Positions 8,017-16,809 of a DNA stretch of 64,000 nucleotides are shown one piece after another. The DNA lies in the NCBI RefSeq assembly GCF_017573505.1, contig NZ_JAGEOJ010000009.1:372001-436000 (forward strand). The letters are read 5' to 3'. Positions within the stretch are counted from its first letter, which is position 1. The number at the start of each line of letters is the position of its first letter. The notes below the pieces were generated by a model, which was given only the letters and a program-made list of their open reading frames with translations, was not told the origin of the DNA and searched no databases. This stretch comes from Actinomadura barringtoniae (GTDB lineage: Bacteria; Actinomycetota; Actinomycetes; Streptosporangiales; Streptosporangiaceae). The translations under genes were made by a program, and so were the position numbers.

Positions 8017-9162
8017 ATGCGAGCGATGACGGGATTGTGTGCGAGCGCGGCGTTCATGAACGCGGCGATGGCGGCAAGCAGCGCGACGAGCACCCTGGTG
8101 GCGGCGGACCGCCTCGGAACGGCGTGGGGTGCGGTGCCCAACGCGGCGGGCATCATCGGCACGGGTGTCGGGGCGCTGGCGCTGAGCCGCATGGCCAACC
8201 GGCGCGTGTCGTTCGTGCTCGGGTACGCGGCGGCGATGGTGGGCGCGGGCCTCGCGGTCAGCGCGACGGTCGGCGGCCGGGTCGGGCTGCTGTGCCTGGG
8301 GATGGTGCTGCTCGGCCTGGGGAACGCGGGGGCGCAGCTCTCCCGCTACGCGGCCGCCGACCTTTACCCAGTAAGGCGGCGGGGGTTCGCGATCGGCGTG
8401 CTGGTCTGGTGCTCGGCCATCGGCGCGATCGGCGGCCCGCTGCTGCTGGACCCGGCGGGCTCGTTCGCCGGGGGCGTGGGACTGGTCACGTTCGCCGGCC
8501 CGTTCGTGCTGGCGCTGGTCACCTGCGCGGTCGCGGCCGTCGCCGCGTTCGGCGCGCCACGGGGATCGCATCAGGTCGCCGGCGTTCCGCTGTCCTCACT
8601 GCTGCGGACGCCGGTGGCGCGGTCGGCGCTCACGGTCATGGCGACGGCCCAGGTGGTGATGGTCACGGTCATGACGGCGACGCCCCTGGACATGCACATG
8701 CACGGCGAGGGGCTCGGCGCGGTCGGCGTGATGCTCGCCGGTCACACGGTCGGGATGTTCGCGTTGTCGCCGGTCACGGGCAGGCTGGTCGACCGGGCGG
8801 GACCGCGGCCGGTGATGTTCGCTGGCCTGCTGACACTCGCCGCCGCGGCCGCGATCGCCCCGGTCCTCACGCCGTTCGGGCTGTTCGTGCTCGGGTACGG
8901 CTGGAACCTCTGCTTCGTCGGCGGGAGCAGCCTGCTGGCCCGCGATCTCCCCGAGACCGGGCGGGCGCAACTCGAAGGTGCGGTCGATGCCGCGATATGG
9001 TCCATCGCTGCGATGGCGGGGCTGATCTCCACGCCCCTGCTGTCGCTGGGCGGATTCACCGTGCTCGCGTGGACGGCGGGCGGCCTGGCGCTCTGCGCGC
9101 TGGCCGCAGCCTTGCGCGGCGGCAGGAAACTGGAACAACTGCCCGGGTGTGTTCGTTTGTGA
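8017..9162 (+). CDS. MFS transporter
   Basis: A 381-residue hydrophobic protein with about 11-12 predicted membrane helices and the major facilitator cytoplasmic-loop pattern (LVDRAGPRPVMF between the halves; SRMANRRVSFVLGY after the second helix). It most resembles small cyanate/drug/amino-acid exporters of the MFS. No Shine-Dalgarno is seen before the ATG at 8017, so the transcript may have a short leader. It diverges from the Lrp-type regulator gene at 7419-7910, the likely local regulator. The substrate cannot be read from the sequence. Confidence 0.82.
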   Translation: MRAMTGLCASAAFMNAAMAASSATSTLVAADRLGTAWGAVPNAAGIIGTGVGALALSRMANRRVSFVLGYAAAMVGAGLAVSATVGGRVGLLCLGMVLLGLGNAGAQLSRYAAADLYPVRRRGFAIGVLVWCSAIGAIGGPLLLDPAGSFAGGVGLVTFAGPFVLALVTCAVAAVAAFGAPRGSHQVAGVPLSSLLRTPVARSALTVMATAQVVMVTVMTATPLDMHMHGEGLGAVGVMLAGHTVGMFALSPVTGRLVDRAGPRPVMFAGLLTLAAAAAIAPVLTPFGLFVLGYGWNLCFVGGSSLLARDLPETGRAQLEGAVDAAIWSIAAMAGLISTPLLSLGGFTVLAWTAGGLALCALAAALRGGRKLEQLPGCVRL

Positions 9163-9222
9163 AACCACCATCGACCTCGGGGGAAACCAGACAGGAGAGC
9201 ACCGATCCGAAAACGTAGCGAT

Positions 9223-9804
9223 GTGGAAACCCGCGAGACCGGCGCCGGCCTCACCTATCCGGCGGGGGCGCTGGTGCTGGTGGCCGGGCTGCCCGGCGCG
9301 GGCAAGAGCACGCTGATGGACCGGCTGTACGGGCTGCGGGGCGACGAGAGCGCGCCGGTGGAACGCGGCCCGGTGCGCGTCATCGACTCGCGCCAGTCCC
9401 GCAACTGGTGGGCGCGGTTCCTGCGCCCGCTGCCGACCCGCGTACGCACCCCTCTCGTCCACGCGACGCACGTGTGGCGCATCGCCCGCGCGGTGATCCG
9501 CGGGCACGCGGTCCTCGCCCACACCCGCGGCACCTGGCCGCACATCCTGCACGGCTTCGCCTGGCTCGCGCGGCGGCGCGGCGGCGAGATGCACCTGATC
9601 CTCATCGATGTCGACCCCGAGACGGCGCGGGCGGGGCAGGTCGCGCGCGGCCGGGTGGTGACCGACACCGCGTTCGCCCGGCACTGCCGCCGCTGGGGCC
9701 CGATCATGGAGCAGGCCCGGACCGGCGAGCTGCCGCCGGCCGACGGCGTCACGGTGCTGGACCGGACCACCGCCGACCGGCTGGAGGCCATTCATTTCGA
9801 CTAG
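9223..9804 (+). CDS. P-loop ATP-binding protein (kinase-like)
   Basis: A 193-residue protein with an N-terminal Walker A, GLPGAGKST (about residues 23-31), a hydrophobic strand LVLVAGL before it, and MHLILIDVDPETARAGQ that resembles the lid region of small zeta-toxin or adenylylsulfate-kinase-like P-loop kinases. The start is taken as GTG at 9223, which has no clear ribosome binding site, so the true start could be slightly upstream. It lies 60 bases after the MFS gene and may be cotranscribed. The reaction it catalyses is not known. Confidence 0.65.
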   Translation: METRETGAGLTYPAGALVLVAGLPGAGKSTLMDRLYGLRGDESAPVERGPVRVIDSRQSRNWWARFLRPLPTRVRTPLVHATHVWRIARAVIRGHAVLAHTRGTWPHILHGFAWLARRRGGEMHLILIDVDPETARAGQVARGRVVTDTAFARHCRRWGPIMEQARTGELPPADGVTVLDRTTADRLEAIHFD

Positions 9805-9818
9805 CGCGGCCACTTCGG

Positions 9819-11045
9819 CTAGCGCAGGGTCTCGAACCACCGGACGATCTGGGCGGTGCCCGACAGGTTCGAGCCCAGGTGCCGGGAGCCCCCGTAGGTC
9901 CGGCCGCCGACGTCGATCACCGGTGCCTTCACGCCCCGCCGACGGAGCCAGGTCGCGTAGTGGGTCGTGTTGAGCGTGACCGCCTGCTCGTCATTGCTGA
10001 TCTTGTAGAGGCGAATCGGGACGTGCGGGGTCCAGGCGGTGGGCGCGTCGCGGTCCTCGATCAGCGCGCGCTCGAACCGGCCCGTCGGCTTGCGGAGCAT
10101 GGCCATGCCGCGCGGGGTCAGCAGCTGGTCGAGGCGGTCGGGCAGGCTCTTCAGCATGACGTCGCCTCGGGTGGTGCCGTCGAAGAGCTTGTTCACGCGG
10201 CCCGCGTACGGCTTCTTGAAGACCACCTGGGGCGAGGAGTAGAGGCCGTGGATGCGGTTCCAGGAGGTCAGCAGGTACGTCGTGTAGGCGACGCCGATCT
10301 TCGAGGGCACCTTGCCGCCGAGAAGCGCCGGCAGTTCGGCGCCCTTGAAGTCGTACCCGCCGCTGATCGGGGCGACCGCGCGCAGCCGGAACCACGGGTC
10401 GTTGCCGGCCTGCAGCGCGCGTGCGAGCCCGAGCGCGGACGACGCGCCCTGCGAGAAGCCGGTGACCAGCACCCGGCGGTCGAGCGTGCGTCCGTGGCGC
10501 GCGGCGGCCTGCCGTGCGGCCCGCAGCATGTCCATGGAGGCGGTCGTCTCGGACGGGACGTTCTTCCATGGGTGGACGCCGGGGCCGAGCCCGAGCCCCA
10601 GGTAGTCGGGCGAGACGGCGGCGAAGCCCGCCGCGCCGTAGGTGACGGCCGGGCCGGAGCCCCAGACGTCCTTGGCCACCGAGGGCGCGTCCGGCTTGTA
10701 GCTCATCGTGCCGTGCGTGTACGAGACCGTGCGCAGGGTCTTGGCCTGGTTGCGCGGCAGGACCAGCAGGCCGCTGGCGGTGGTGGGCCGGTGGCGGGCG
10801 TCGATCGTGCGGTAGACCAGCCGGTAGGTGTCCACCCCGTACTTGACCTGCGAGGCGTCGAAATGGTCGCTCTTCAGCCAGGTGCGGGCCTGCTCGGCCG
10901 ACATCGTCCGCAGGTGGGTCGCCGACACCAGCGTCCCCCGCTGAGTCGGAACGGCGGTGCTCGCTCCGGCGGTGGCCGCGGTGAGACCGGCGACCGTGGT
11001 GGCCGCCACTGCGGCGGCGGTGACACGGGTCATCGGGTGTGCCAT
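9819..11045 (-). CDS. Secreted alpha/beta-hydrolase of the LIP lipase family
   Basis: A 408-residue secreted hydrolase. The N-terminus is a Sec-type signal peptide (MTRV, then an Ala/Thr/Val-rich core, cleavage near AGASTA). The nucleophile elbow is GFSQG. The probable acid is in ISNDEQA and the probable histidine in GSRHLGSN near the C-terminus. The layout matches the secretory lipase (LIP) family of actinomycetes, which hydrolyse triglycerides or other esters outside the cell. I start it at the ATG at 11045, which has AGGA upstream and places the signal peptide at the N-terminus; the open frame extends 52 codons further without signal-like sequence. It converges on the P-loop gene. Confidence 0.83.
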   Translation of the reverse strand: MAHPMTRVTAAAVAATTVAGLTAATAGASTAVPTQRGTLVSATHLRTMSAEQARTWLKSDHFDASQVKYGVDTYRLVYRTIDARHRPTTASGLLVLPRNQAKTLRTVSYTHGTMSYKPDAPSVAKDVWGSGPAVTYGAAGFAAVSPDYLGLGLGPGVHPWKNVPSETTASMDMLRAARQAAARHGRTLDRRVLVTGFSQGASSALGLARALQAGNDPWFRLRAVAPISGGYDFKGAELPALLGGKVPSKIGVAYTTYLLTSWNRIHGLYSSPQVVFKKPYAGRVNKLFDGTTRGDVMLKSLPDRLDQLLTPRGMAMLRKPTGRFERALIEDRDAPTAWTPHVPIRLYKISNDEQAVTLNTTHYATWLRRRGVKAPVIDVGGRTYGGSRHLGSNLSGTAQIVRWFETLR

Positions 11046-11136
11046 GAAGGGTCCTGTTCGGTTCGGGGCTGCTGTGCTCCAGCCTCCGGCCCCGCCGACC
11101 GGACCCGCATCGCTCCCAGAGTCGATCTTGGACCTG

Positions 11137-12078
11137 CTACTCGGGAGGTACCACCAGCACGTCCTCCTCGGCCAGCACCTCACCGCAGCCGTCGCAGACA
11201 AGCCGCGGCTCGAACGCCGCGCCGCAGCCGCGATGCGCCGACAGCAGCGCCGGGCCGTCGGGCGCGTGGAACCAGCGCTGCCCCCACGCGATCGCGGTCA
11301 TGATGACCGGGAAGAACGCGCGTCCCTTGTCGGTGAGCCGGTAGGACACCCAGTCGGCCCGTTCCGCGCTCGGCTCCTCCGACAGCACGCCGAGCGAGAC
11401 GAACGTGCGCAGCCGGTCGGACACCATCGTCGGCGGCGCGCCCATCATCTGCTGGAACTCCCCGAACCGGTGGGCGCCGAGGAACGCGGCGCCGAGCAGC
11501 ATGACCGACCAGCGGTTGCCGACCAGGGCCATGGTCTCGGGGAACAGCCCCGCGCCGTCGCCCGCACCCGAGGCCGACCGGCGGCGGGTCGCGGCGGCCG
11601 GGACCGAACGGCCGTCCCCGCCGCTCGGGCCCACGCTGCTGCTCACGTCGCGCGGCGCGACCCGTTCACCGCAGGCGGCGCAGGTCAGCTGCGGCTCCAT
11701 GTGGCGGCCGCACGTCCGGTGCCGCATCCAGGGCAGCGTCTCGGTGTGGTCGGCGACCCAGCGGAACTCCCACGCCCAGATCGCCACCAGGATCGGCCAG
11801 ACCTCCCGGCCCTTCTGGGTGAGGCGGTACTCATACCTGGTGGGCCTGGTCTGGTAGGCCCTGCGGGTGAGCAGCCCCATGCGGGTCAGCAGGCCGAGCC
11901 GCGCCGACAGCACCGAGTCGGAGATCGCCAGGCGGTCGCGCCAGTCGGCGTAGCGGTGCACGCCCTGGTGGGCGTACCGCAGGATCAGCAGCGCCCACTC
12001 GTCCCCGATGAGGCCCATGGTGATGCCGATGGCGTTCTCGCCCCCGGCACGCAGCCGCGTCGGCGTCACCTCGTCCAT
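11137..12078 (-). CDS. Tandem HxlR-family regulator (two winged-helix domains)
   Basis: A 313-residue protein made of two HxlR/MarR-like winged-helix domains. The first, about 12-145, has GDEWALLILRYAHQGVHRY and LSARLGLLTRMGLL. The second, about 175-310, has GNRWSVMLLGAAFLGAHRF and VSDRLRTFVSLGVL. Each ends in a small Cys motif (CAACGE and CDGCGE), which may bind a metal. HxlR proteins usually have one such domain of about 110-150 residues and act as dimers, so this looks like an intramolecular dimer. The start at 12078 has GGGAG upstream. It is the last gene of an operon with a thiolase and a carotenoid oxygenase, 20 bases after the latter, and probably regulates it. Confidence 0.87.
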   Translation of the reverse strand: MDEVTPTRLRAGGENAIGITMGLIGDEWALLILRYAHQGVHRYADWRDRLAISDSVLSARLGLLTRMGLLTRRAYQTRPTRYEYRLTQKGREVWPILVAIWAWEFRWVADHTETLPWMRHRTCGRHMEPQLTCAACGERVAPRDVSSSVGPSGGDGRSVPAAATRRRSASGAGDGAGLFPETMALVGNRWSVMLLGAAFLGAHRFGEFQQMMGAPPTMVSDRLRTFVSLGVLSEEPSAERADWVSYRLTDKGRAFFPVIMTAIAWGQRWFHAPDGPALLSAHRGCGAAFEPRLVCDGCGEVLAEEDVLVVPPE

Positions 12079-12098
12079 GTCGGGACTCCCATGCGCTT

Positions 12099-13622
12099 CT
12101 ACAGGCCGATCGTCCCGGCCGCCTCGGCGGCGTCCCCGTCCCGCCAGCCCCGCAGCGCCGAGCCCGGGGCCCAGGTGGAGTGCGTGCCGCTGGAGATCCG
12201 CTCCGGGAGCCGCAGGCGGGCCACCGGCCCGTCGGTGAGCCGCGCCGCGTCGAACACCAGGCACTCGGAACGATCGGTGTTCATGTCCGTGGTCAGTGTA
12301 ATCAGGTAGCCGTCGTCCTCCCCGGTGGAACCGACGCGTGGCGCCATCGCCGTCTCGCTGCCGTAGACGCCCTCGTCCAGCGCGTACCGCTCCTCGGTGC
12401 CGGTGTGCAGGTCGTGCCGGACGATCCCGTCGAACAGGAACCAGCCCGGCCGCTGCGTCGCGGCGTAGGTGTAGCGGTAGGGGCGGCCGCCGTGACCGGG
12501 GTTGATCATGCCGAACTCGGTGTAGCGCTCGCTGAGGCGCTCCTCCTTCACCTGGCCGGTCGCCAGGTTGAGGCGCCAGCGGTGTAGGTGGGTCTGCATC
12601 CGTTCCAGCGCCAGGAATCGGAACATGCGCTGGTAGACGCCCTCGCCCCTGGGATCGGGCGGCTCCGGGCAGCCCTGGAAGAACCCGTCGATGACGATCT
12701 CGTCGCCGTCCTCGTAGGCGTTGGCGAAGTGCAGCACGTACGTCGGGTCGGCCTCGAACCAGCGGATCTGTGAGGAGTCCCCGCGGCGCGGCATCACGCC
12801 GAAGCGGCTCGGCATGTCGGGGTGGAAGCGCGAGGCGTACTTGCCCTGCGCGAGCAGTTCCGGCTCCCAGAACAGCGGGAAGTCGTTGAAGATCGCGTAG
12901 TTCTCGGTGAAGGCCATGTCGTGCGGCAGCCGCGGCCCCGGCAGCGGCACGTCGACGAAGTGCGCGAGCGCGTCCTTGTCGTCGACGACGCCGTAGCGCA
13001 GGTAGGGCGCCTCGGTCGCGTAGCTGAAGAACATCAGCTCGCCGGTGTGGTCGTCGGTCTTGGTGTGCGCCGACACGCCCCAGTCGGACGGGAAGCCGCC
13101 GCCCCAGGTCGCCTTGCCGATCGTGTCGAGGGTCAGCGGGTCGAGCTTGTAGAGGTCGCCGCACTGCCAGAAGCTGGGCAGCGCGGCGCCGTTGTGCACG
13201 ACGATGTCGGTGCTGGCGGCGTCCTTCATCCGCGTCCGCGCGCCCCAGCCGTCCTGCCGCTTGGACAGCGCGGGACGGTCGGCGATGCCCGCCCACAGCG
13301 ACTCCCCCGCTTCCTGCTCGGCGAGGAACCCGTCGGTGCGCACGAAGCGGTTGCGGTAGAACGCCTTGCCGTCGCGGAAGCCGACGACGTGGATCATCCC
13401 GTCGCCGTCGAACGGGTGGTAGAGGCGGATCGCCGGGTGGACCGGGTTCTCGGTGTTGCGCAGGTAGACCCCGTCCAGGTCGGCCGGGATCTCGCCTTCC
13501 ACGACCTCCAGGTCGTCGGCGCGCCACTCGGTGGTCTGGGGGCGCCACGGGCCGGTCCGGTAGGGGTGATCGTCATCCTCGGGCAGCGTCGACAGCGCCC
13601 GCCCCACGACCTCAACGTCCAT
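12099..13622 (-). CDS. Carotenoid oxygenase-family protein
   Basis: A 507-residue member of the carotenoid cleavage/lignostilbene oxygenase family, non-haem iron enzymes that split C=C bonds of carotenoids, apocarotenals or stilbenes. Visible family features are LDGVYLRNTENP near the N-terminus, FDGDGMIH, the iron-ligand regions SAHTKTDDHTGE and LPHDMAFTENYAIF, and the C-terminal ligand in SSGTHSTWAPG. Its start codon overlaps the stop of the upstream thiolase gene by 11 bases, which suggests coupled translation. Fatty-acid-type thiolases around it suggest that the cleavage product goes on to beta-oxidation-like steps. The substrate is not shown. Confidence 0.88.
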   Translation of the reverse strand: MDVEVVGRALSTLPEDDDHPYRTGPWRPQTTEWRADDLEVVEGEIPADLDGVYLRNTENPVHPAIRLYHPFDGDGMIHVVGFRDGKAFYRNRFVRTDGFLAEQEAGESLWAGIADRPALSKRQDGWGARTRMKDAASTDIVVHNGAALPSFWQCGDLYKLDPLTLDTIGKATWGGGFPSDWGVSAHTKTDDHTGELMFFSYATEAPYLRYGVVDDKDALAHFVDVPLPGPRLPHDMAFTENYAIFNDFPLFWEPELLAQGKYASRFHPDMPSRFGVMPRRGDSSQIRWFEADPTYVLHFANAYEDGDEIVIDGFFQGCPEPPDPRGEGVYQRMFRFLALERMQTHLHRWRLNLATGQVKEERLSERYTEFGMINPGHGGRPYRYTYAATQRPGWFLFDGIVRHDLHTGTEERYALDEGVYGSETAMAPRVGSTGEDDGYLITLTTDMNTDRSECLVFDAARLTDGPVARLRLPERISSGTHSTWAPGSALRGWRDGDAAEAAGTIGL

Positions 13623-14832
13623 CGTCGTTCCCCTCCACCACGAGGCTCACCGTGGTCGTCGTGCTGCCGCCGATGTTGAGCGTGCCGACCCGGCGCGCCC
13701 CCTCGACCTGGTAGCCGCCCGCGCGCCCGGTCACCTGCCGGGTCGCGTCGAGCAGCATACGGACGCCGGTCGCGCCGACGGGGTGACCGCCGCCGATCAG
13801 GCCGCCGCTCGGGTTGACGGGGATGCGCCCGCCGATCTCCAGCTCGCCGTTCTCGATGGCCTTCCAGCTCTCGCCGGGGCCGGTGATGCCGAAGTGGTCG
13901 ATCGCCATGTACTCCGACATGGAGAAGCAGTCGTGGGTCTCGATGCCGTCGAGGTCGTCCACGCCCTCGACTCCGGCGCGCTTGAACGCGTCGAGCACCG
14001 CCTGCCTCACGTGCGGGAGGACGTACGCCTCGCCCGCGCTCTTGTCGACCTTCTGCCGCAGCGGCAGGCCGACCGTCCGGTGTCCCCAGCCCGCGATGCG
14101 GGCGCCGCCGCCGCGTCCGTTCCGTTGGAGCCAGCGGTCCGACACGAGTACCACGCCCGCGCCGCCGTCGGTCATCTGGCTGCAGTCCTGCCGCCGCACG
14201 CGTCCCTCGACCGGCGGGTTGGCCTCGGCGTCGGAGGTGAAGCTGGCGTCGGTGAACTTCCACGCCCGGGTCTGGGCGTTGGGGTTGGCCTTGGCGTTGC
14301 GCATGTTGAGCTCGGAGATCGCTTGGAGATGACGGTCGTCGATGCCGTAGCGCCGCTCGTACTCCCCGATGAGCTCGTTGAACATGTACGGCCACATGAA
14401 CGTGGCGTCCTGCCCCTCGTGACCGACCCAGGCGGCCGCTCCGAGGTGCTGCGCCGCGAGATCGCCGGGGACGGTCTTCTCCAGCTCGACGCCCAGGACC
14501 AGCGCGCAGTCGTAGCGCCCGGCCTCCAGGTCGGCCATGGCCGACAGCACGGCGATCCCGCCCGAGGCGCACGCGGCCTCGTGCCGGGACGAGGGAACGC
14601 CCCACAGGCCCTCGTGCACGGTCGCTGGCATGCCGCCGAGCTGGCCCTGCCCGGTGAAGAGCTGGCCGAACGCGTTGCCGACATGAATGACCTCGACATC
14701 CTCGGCCGCCACCCCGGAATCGGCCAGCGTGTCCTCGACCACCTCCCCGACGAGGTCGGAGAACTCGAGCCCGGCCCGTGCCCAGTTGCGCGCGAAGTCC
14801 GTCTGATGTCCGCCCAGCACCCATACGCTCAT
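13612..14832 (-). CDS. SCP2-type thiolase (acetyl-CoA acyltransferase-like)
   Basis: A 406-residue thiolase-superfamily protein. The nucleophilic Cys is in HEAACASGG, the HDCF motif characteristic of SCP2/lipid-transfer-type thiolases is in IETHDCFSMSEY, and the GHPVGATG loop is present. The third thiolase cysteine motif is replaced by NIGGSTTT, as is usual in this subfamily. It probably acts on CoA thioesters of branched or isoprenoid acids; this is inferred. It starts an operon with a carotenoid oxygenase and an HxlR regulator. The ATG at 14832 has no Shine-Dalgarno. A 21-bp element shared with the LLM-oxidoreductase promoter ends nine bases before it, so the transcript may be leaderless. 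Confidence 0.87.
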   Translation of the reverse strand: MSVWVLGGHQTDFARNWARAGLEFSDLVGEVVEDTLADSGVAAEDVEVIHVGNAFGQLFTGQGQLGGMPATVHEGLWGVPSSRHEAACASGGIAVLSAMADLEAGRYDCALVLGVELEKTVPGDLAAQHLGAAAWVGHEGQDATFMWPYMFNELIGEYERRYGIDDRHLQAISELNMRNAKANPNAQTRAWKFTDASFTSDAEANPPVEGRVRRQDCSQMTDGGAGVVLVSDRWLQRNGRGGGARIAGWGHRTVGLPLRQKVDKSAGEAYVLPHVRQAVLDAFKRAGVEGVDDLDGIETHDCFSMSEYMAIDHFGITGPGESWKAIENGELEIGGRIPVNPSGGLIGGGHPVGATGVRMLLDATRQVTGRAGGYQVEGARRVGTLNIGGSTTTTVSLVVEGNDDGR

Positions 14833-14841
14833 GTCTGCAAG

Positions 14842-14862
14842 ACTACAACTAACAGAGTTACT
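14842..14862. promoter_or_regulatory. Operator/promoter element shared with position 48236
   Basis: This 21-base sequence begins ACTACAA and ends GTTACT. It matches 17 of 21 bases with 48236-48256. It contains TAAC-AGA-GTTA, an inverted repeat typical of TetR-family operators. Read on the minus strand it ends in TTGTAGT, nine bases before the thiolase ATG, where a -10 box of a near-leaderless promoter would be. It occupies about half of the 45-base gap between two divergent thiolase genes. Confidence 0.5.
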
Positions 14863-14877
14863 CGATAAGGGGCTGCC

Positions 14878-16032
14878 ATGACCTATGTGCTCGACTACCT
14901 CCGGACCCCGCGCGGCAAGGGCTCCAAGCGGGGCGCCCTGCACGGCGTGAGCCCGGTGGACCTGGTCGTCACCCTCCAGAAGGCCCTGGCCGAACGCGGC
15001 CTCACCCCGGCCCTGGTCGAGGACGTGATCATCGGGACGGCCTCCCAGGTGAACGAGCAGGGCGCCAATCTGGCCCGCACCGCGACCCTCCTGGCCGACT
15101 GGGGCGATGTCCCCGGCGGCACGCTCAACCGCTTCTGCGCCTCCGGCATCGACGCGGTCGCCCAGACGTCCGCGCGGATCACCGCCGGCGACCTCGGCCT
15201 GGCCGTGGCGGGCGGCGTCGAGAGCACCTCCCGCGTGCCGATGTTCAGTGACGGCGGGCCCCTGTTCTGCGATCCGGAGACCATCGCGCGGATCGGCTCG
15301 GTGCACATGGGCATCGCCGCCGATCTGAACGCCACGCTCGAGGGCTGGACCCGCGACCAGCTCGACGCCTACGGCCTGGAGACCCAGCAGAAGGCCGCCA
15401 AGTCCACCCCGACCAGCCTCGTCCCGGTCGCAGGCCTGGACCACGACGAGCTGGTCCGACCGGACACCACTCCCGAATCGCTGGCCGGGCTGGAGCCCGC
15501 GTTCGCCACGTTCCCCGACCAGGACGAGATCGCGCTCGCCGCCCATCCGGAGGCGGGCGAGCTGAACCACGTTCACACGGTCGGCACCTCCCCGGCCCTG
15601 GCCGATGCCGCCGCGCTCCTCGTGCTGGGCGACGATCAGGCCGCCGAACGGGCCGGACTCCGGCCTCGCGCCCGGATCGTGGCCACCGCGACGGCCGCGA
15701 CGGACCCGGTCATCATGCTCACGGCGGGTCAGATGGCGGTCGAGAAGGTCATCGCCAGGGCGGGCCTGCGCCCGTCCGACATCGACGTCTTCGAGTTCGC
15801 CGAGGCGTTCGCGGCCCTCTGCCTGCGGTTCCGGCGCGACCTGGACGCGGGTCCCGACCGGCTCAACCCGAACGGCGGCACGATCGCCAAGGGCCACGCG
15901 TTCGGCGCGACGGGCGCGATCATGGTCGGCGACTGCGTCGACGAGCTCGAACGGCGCGACGCGCGTTATGGCGTCGCGGCGGTGAGCGGTGCCGCCGGGC
16001 TGGGCGTGGCGGTCCTGCTCGAACGGGTCTAG
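14878..16032 (+). CDS. Thiolase-family protein with altered active site
   Basis: A 384-residue thiolase of the FadA/acetyl-CoA acetyltransferase type. The nucleophilic Cys is present in NRFCASG and the His loop in KGHAFGATG. Two other catalytic positions differ: the NEAF motif reads FAEAF (Asn to Ala), and the C-terminal CxGGG motif reads VSGAAGLG, so the acid/base Cys is Ser. It may therefore have weak Claisen activity or a different reaction. AAGGGG precedes the ATG at 14878. It is divergent from the SCP2-type thiolase across 45 bases and overlaps the convergent TetR gene by four bases. Confidence 0.85.
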   Translation: MTYVLDYLRTPRGKGSKRGALHGVSPVDLVVTLQKALAERGLTPALVEDVIIGTASQVNEQGANLARTATLLADWGDVPGGTLNRFCASGIDAVAQTSARITAGDLGLAVAGGVESTSRVPMFSDGGPLFCDPETIARIGSVHMGIAADLNATLEGWTRDQLDAYGLETQQKAAKSTPTSLVPVAGLDHDELVRPDTTPESLAGLEPAFATFPDQDEIALAAHPEAGELNHVHTVGTSPALADAAALLVLGDDQAAERAGLRPRARIVATATAATDPVIMLTAGQMAVEKVIARAGLRPSDIDVFEFAEAFAALCLRFRRDLDAGPDRLNPNGGTIAKGHAFGATGAIMVGDCVDELERRDARYGVAAVSGAAGLGVAVLLERV

Positions 16033-16688
16033 GGCTGCGGCTCCAGCATGGGAACCAGGAAGCGGCGGGCCAGGGCGGCCAGCTGCTCGTCGTCGTCGAG
16101 GTCGATGAGATGGCTCGGGATCGCCAGGAAGGACGCGGAGATCCTGACCATCATCTCGGCCACGTGATCGACGTCCAGGTCGGCCGACACGTTGCCCGCG
16201 CGCTGCTCGAAGCGCAGCTGGCCGGCGACGAACTGCCGGACGGTGGCGACGGTCCGGCCCCCGTCGTTGATCAGTGAGGACACCAGCAGGTCGGGTTCGG
16301 TGGTGATCAGGCCGCCGATCAGCGGGTTGCCCCGGATCGCGCGCAGCGAGCTCACAAAGCCCAGCACCACCCGGTCGGCGGCGGTCTCAGCCTGCCGGAT
16401 GTCCACGAGGAACTGGTCGAAGTAGCGCCTGAACTCGCGGCCCACGACCTGTTCGACCAGCGCGTCCTTGGTCGCGAACCGCCGGTAGACGGTGATCCGG
16501 GAGACCCCGGCCCGCCGCGCCACGTCCTCCATGGTCGAACGCTGGATGCCCATCCGGCAGAACTGCTCGTAGGCGCCGTCGAGCACGCGCGTACGCGTCT
16601 CGTCATCGTCGCCCACCCGCTCGACGGCGTCGGTGTAGGCGCGTTCCAGCAGCGACTCCGACGCGAGAAAGGGCAGCCCGGGTTCCAT
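16029..16688 (-). CDS. TetR-family regulator divergent from lcp
   Basis: A 219-residue TetR regulator. The helix-turn-helix region is residues about 30-80 (LDGAYEQFCRMGIQRSTMEDVARRAGVSRITVYRRFATKDALVEQ, here abbreviated in reading as the standard TetR fold), and the rest is a ligand-binding domain. AGGAGGCGAAG precedes the ATG at 16688. The gene is divergent from the latex clearing protein gene with 192 bases between them. In Gordonia and Streptomyces a TetR regulator called LcpR sits beside lcp and represses it, so this may be the counterpart. The gap holds an inverted repeat and a 21-base-period direct repeat that are candidate operators. Identity with LcpR is inference from position. Confidence 0.85.
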   Translation of the reverse strand: MEPGLPFLASESLLERAYTDAVERVGDDDETRTRVLDGAYEQFCRMGIQRSTMEDVARRAGVSRITVYRRFATKDALVEQVVGREFRRYFDQFLVDIRQAETAADRVVLGFVSSLRAIRGNPLIGGLITTEPDLLVSSLINDGGRTVATVRQFVAGQLRFEQRAGNVSADLDVDHVAEMMVRISASFLAIPSHLIDLDDDEQLAALARRFLVPMLEPQP

Positions 16689-16731
16689 CTTCGCCTCCTA
16701 TGACGACTGATTCTGCCTCGCGCGCCGGTCA

Positions 16732-16768
16732 TGCGGTTCAGGTCTTGAGTCGTGCGGTTCGGGTCTTG
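16732..16768. repeat. Direct repeat with 21-base period between tetR and lcp
   Basis: TGCGGTTC(A/G)GGTCTTG occurs at 16732-16747 and again at 16753-16768, exactly 21 bases later with one mismatch. Two helical turns of spacing puts both copies on the same face of the DNA, as expected for tandem binding of a regulator or activator. Confidence 0.5.
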
Positions 16769-16809
16769 TGATGTGCCTCACCGTGTGCTGTTATGAGATC
16801 CGCCGTCAA

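Noticed and set aside
13612-15897. A long upstream extension of the SCP2-type thiolase
   Set aside because: The extra sequence is antisense to the divergent thiolase. The MSVWVLGG start at 14832 is the normal thiolase N-terminus.
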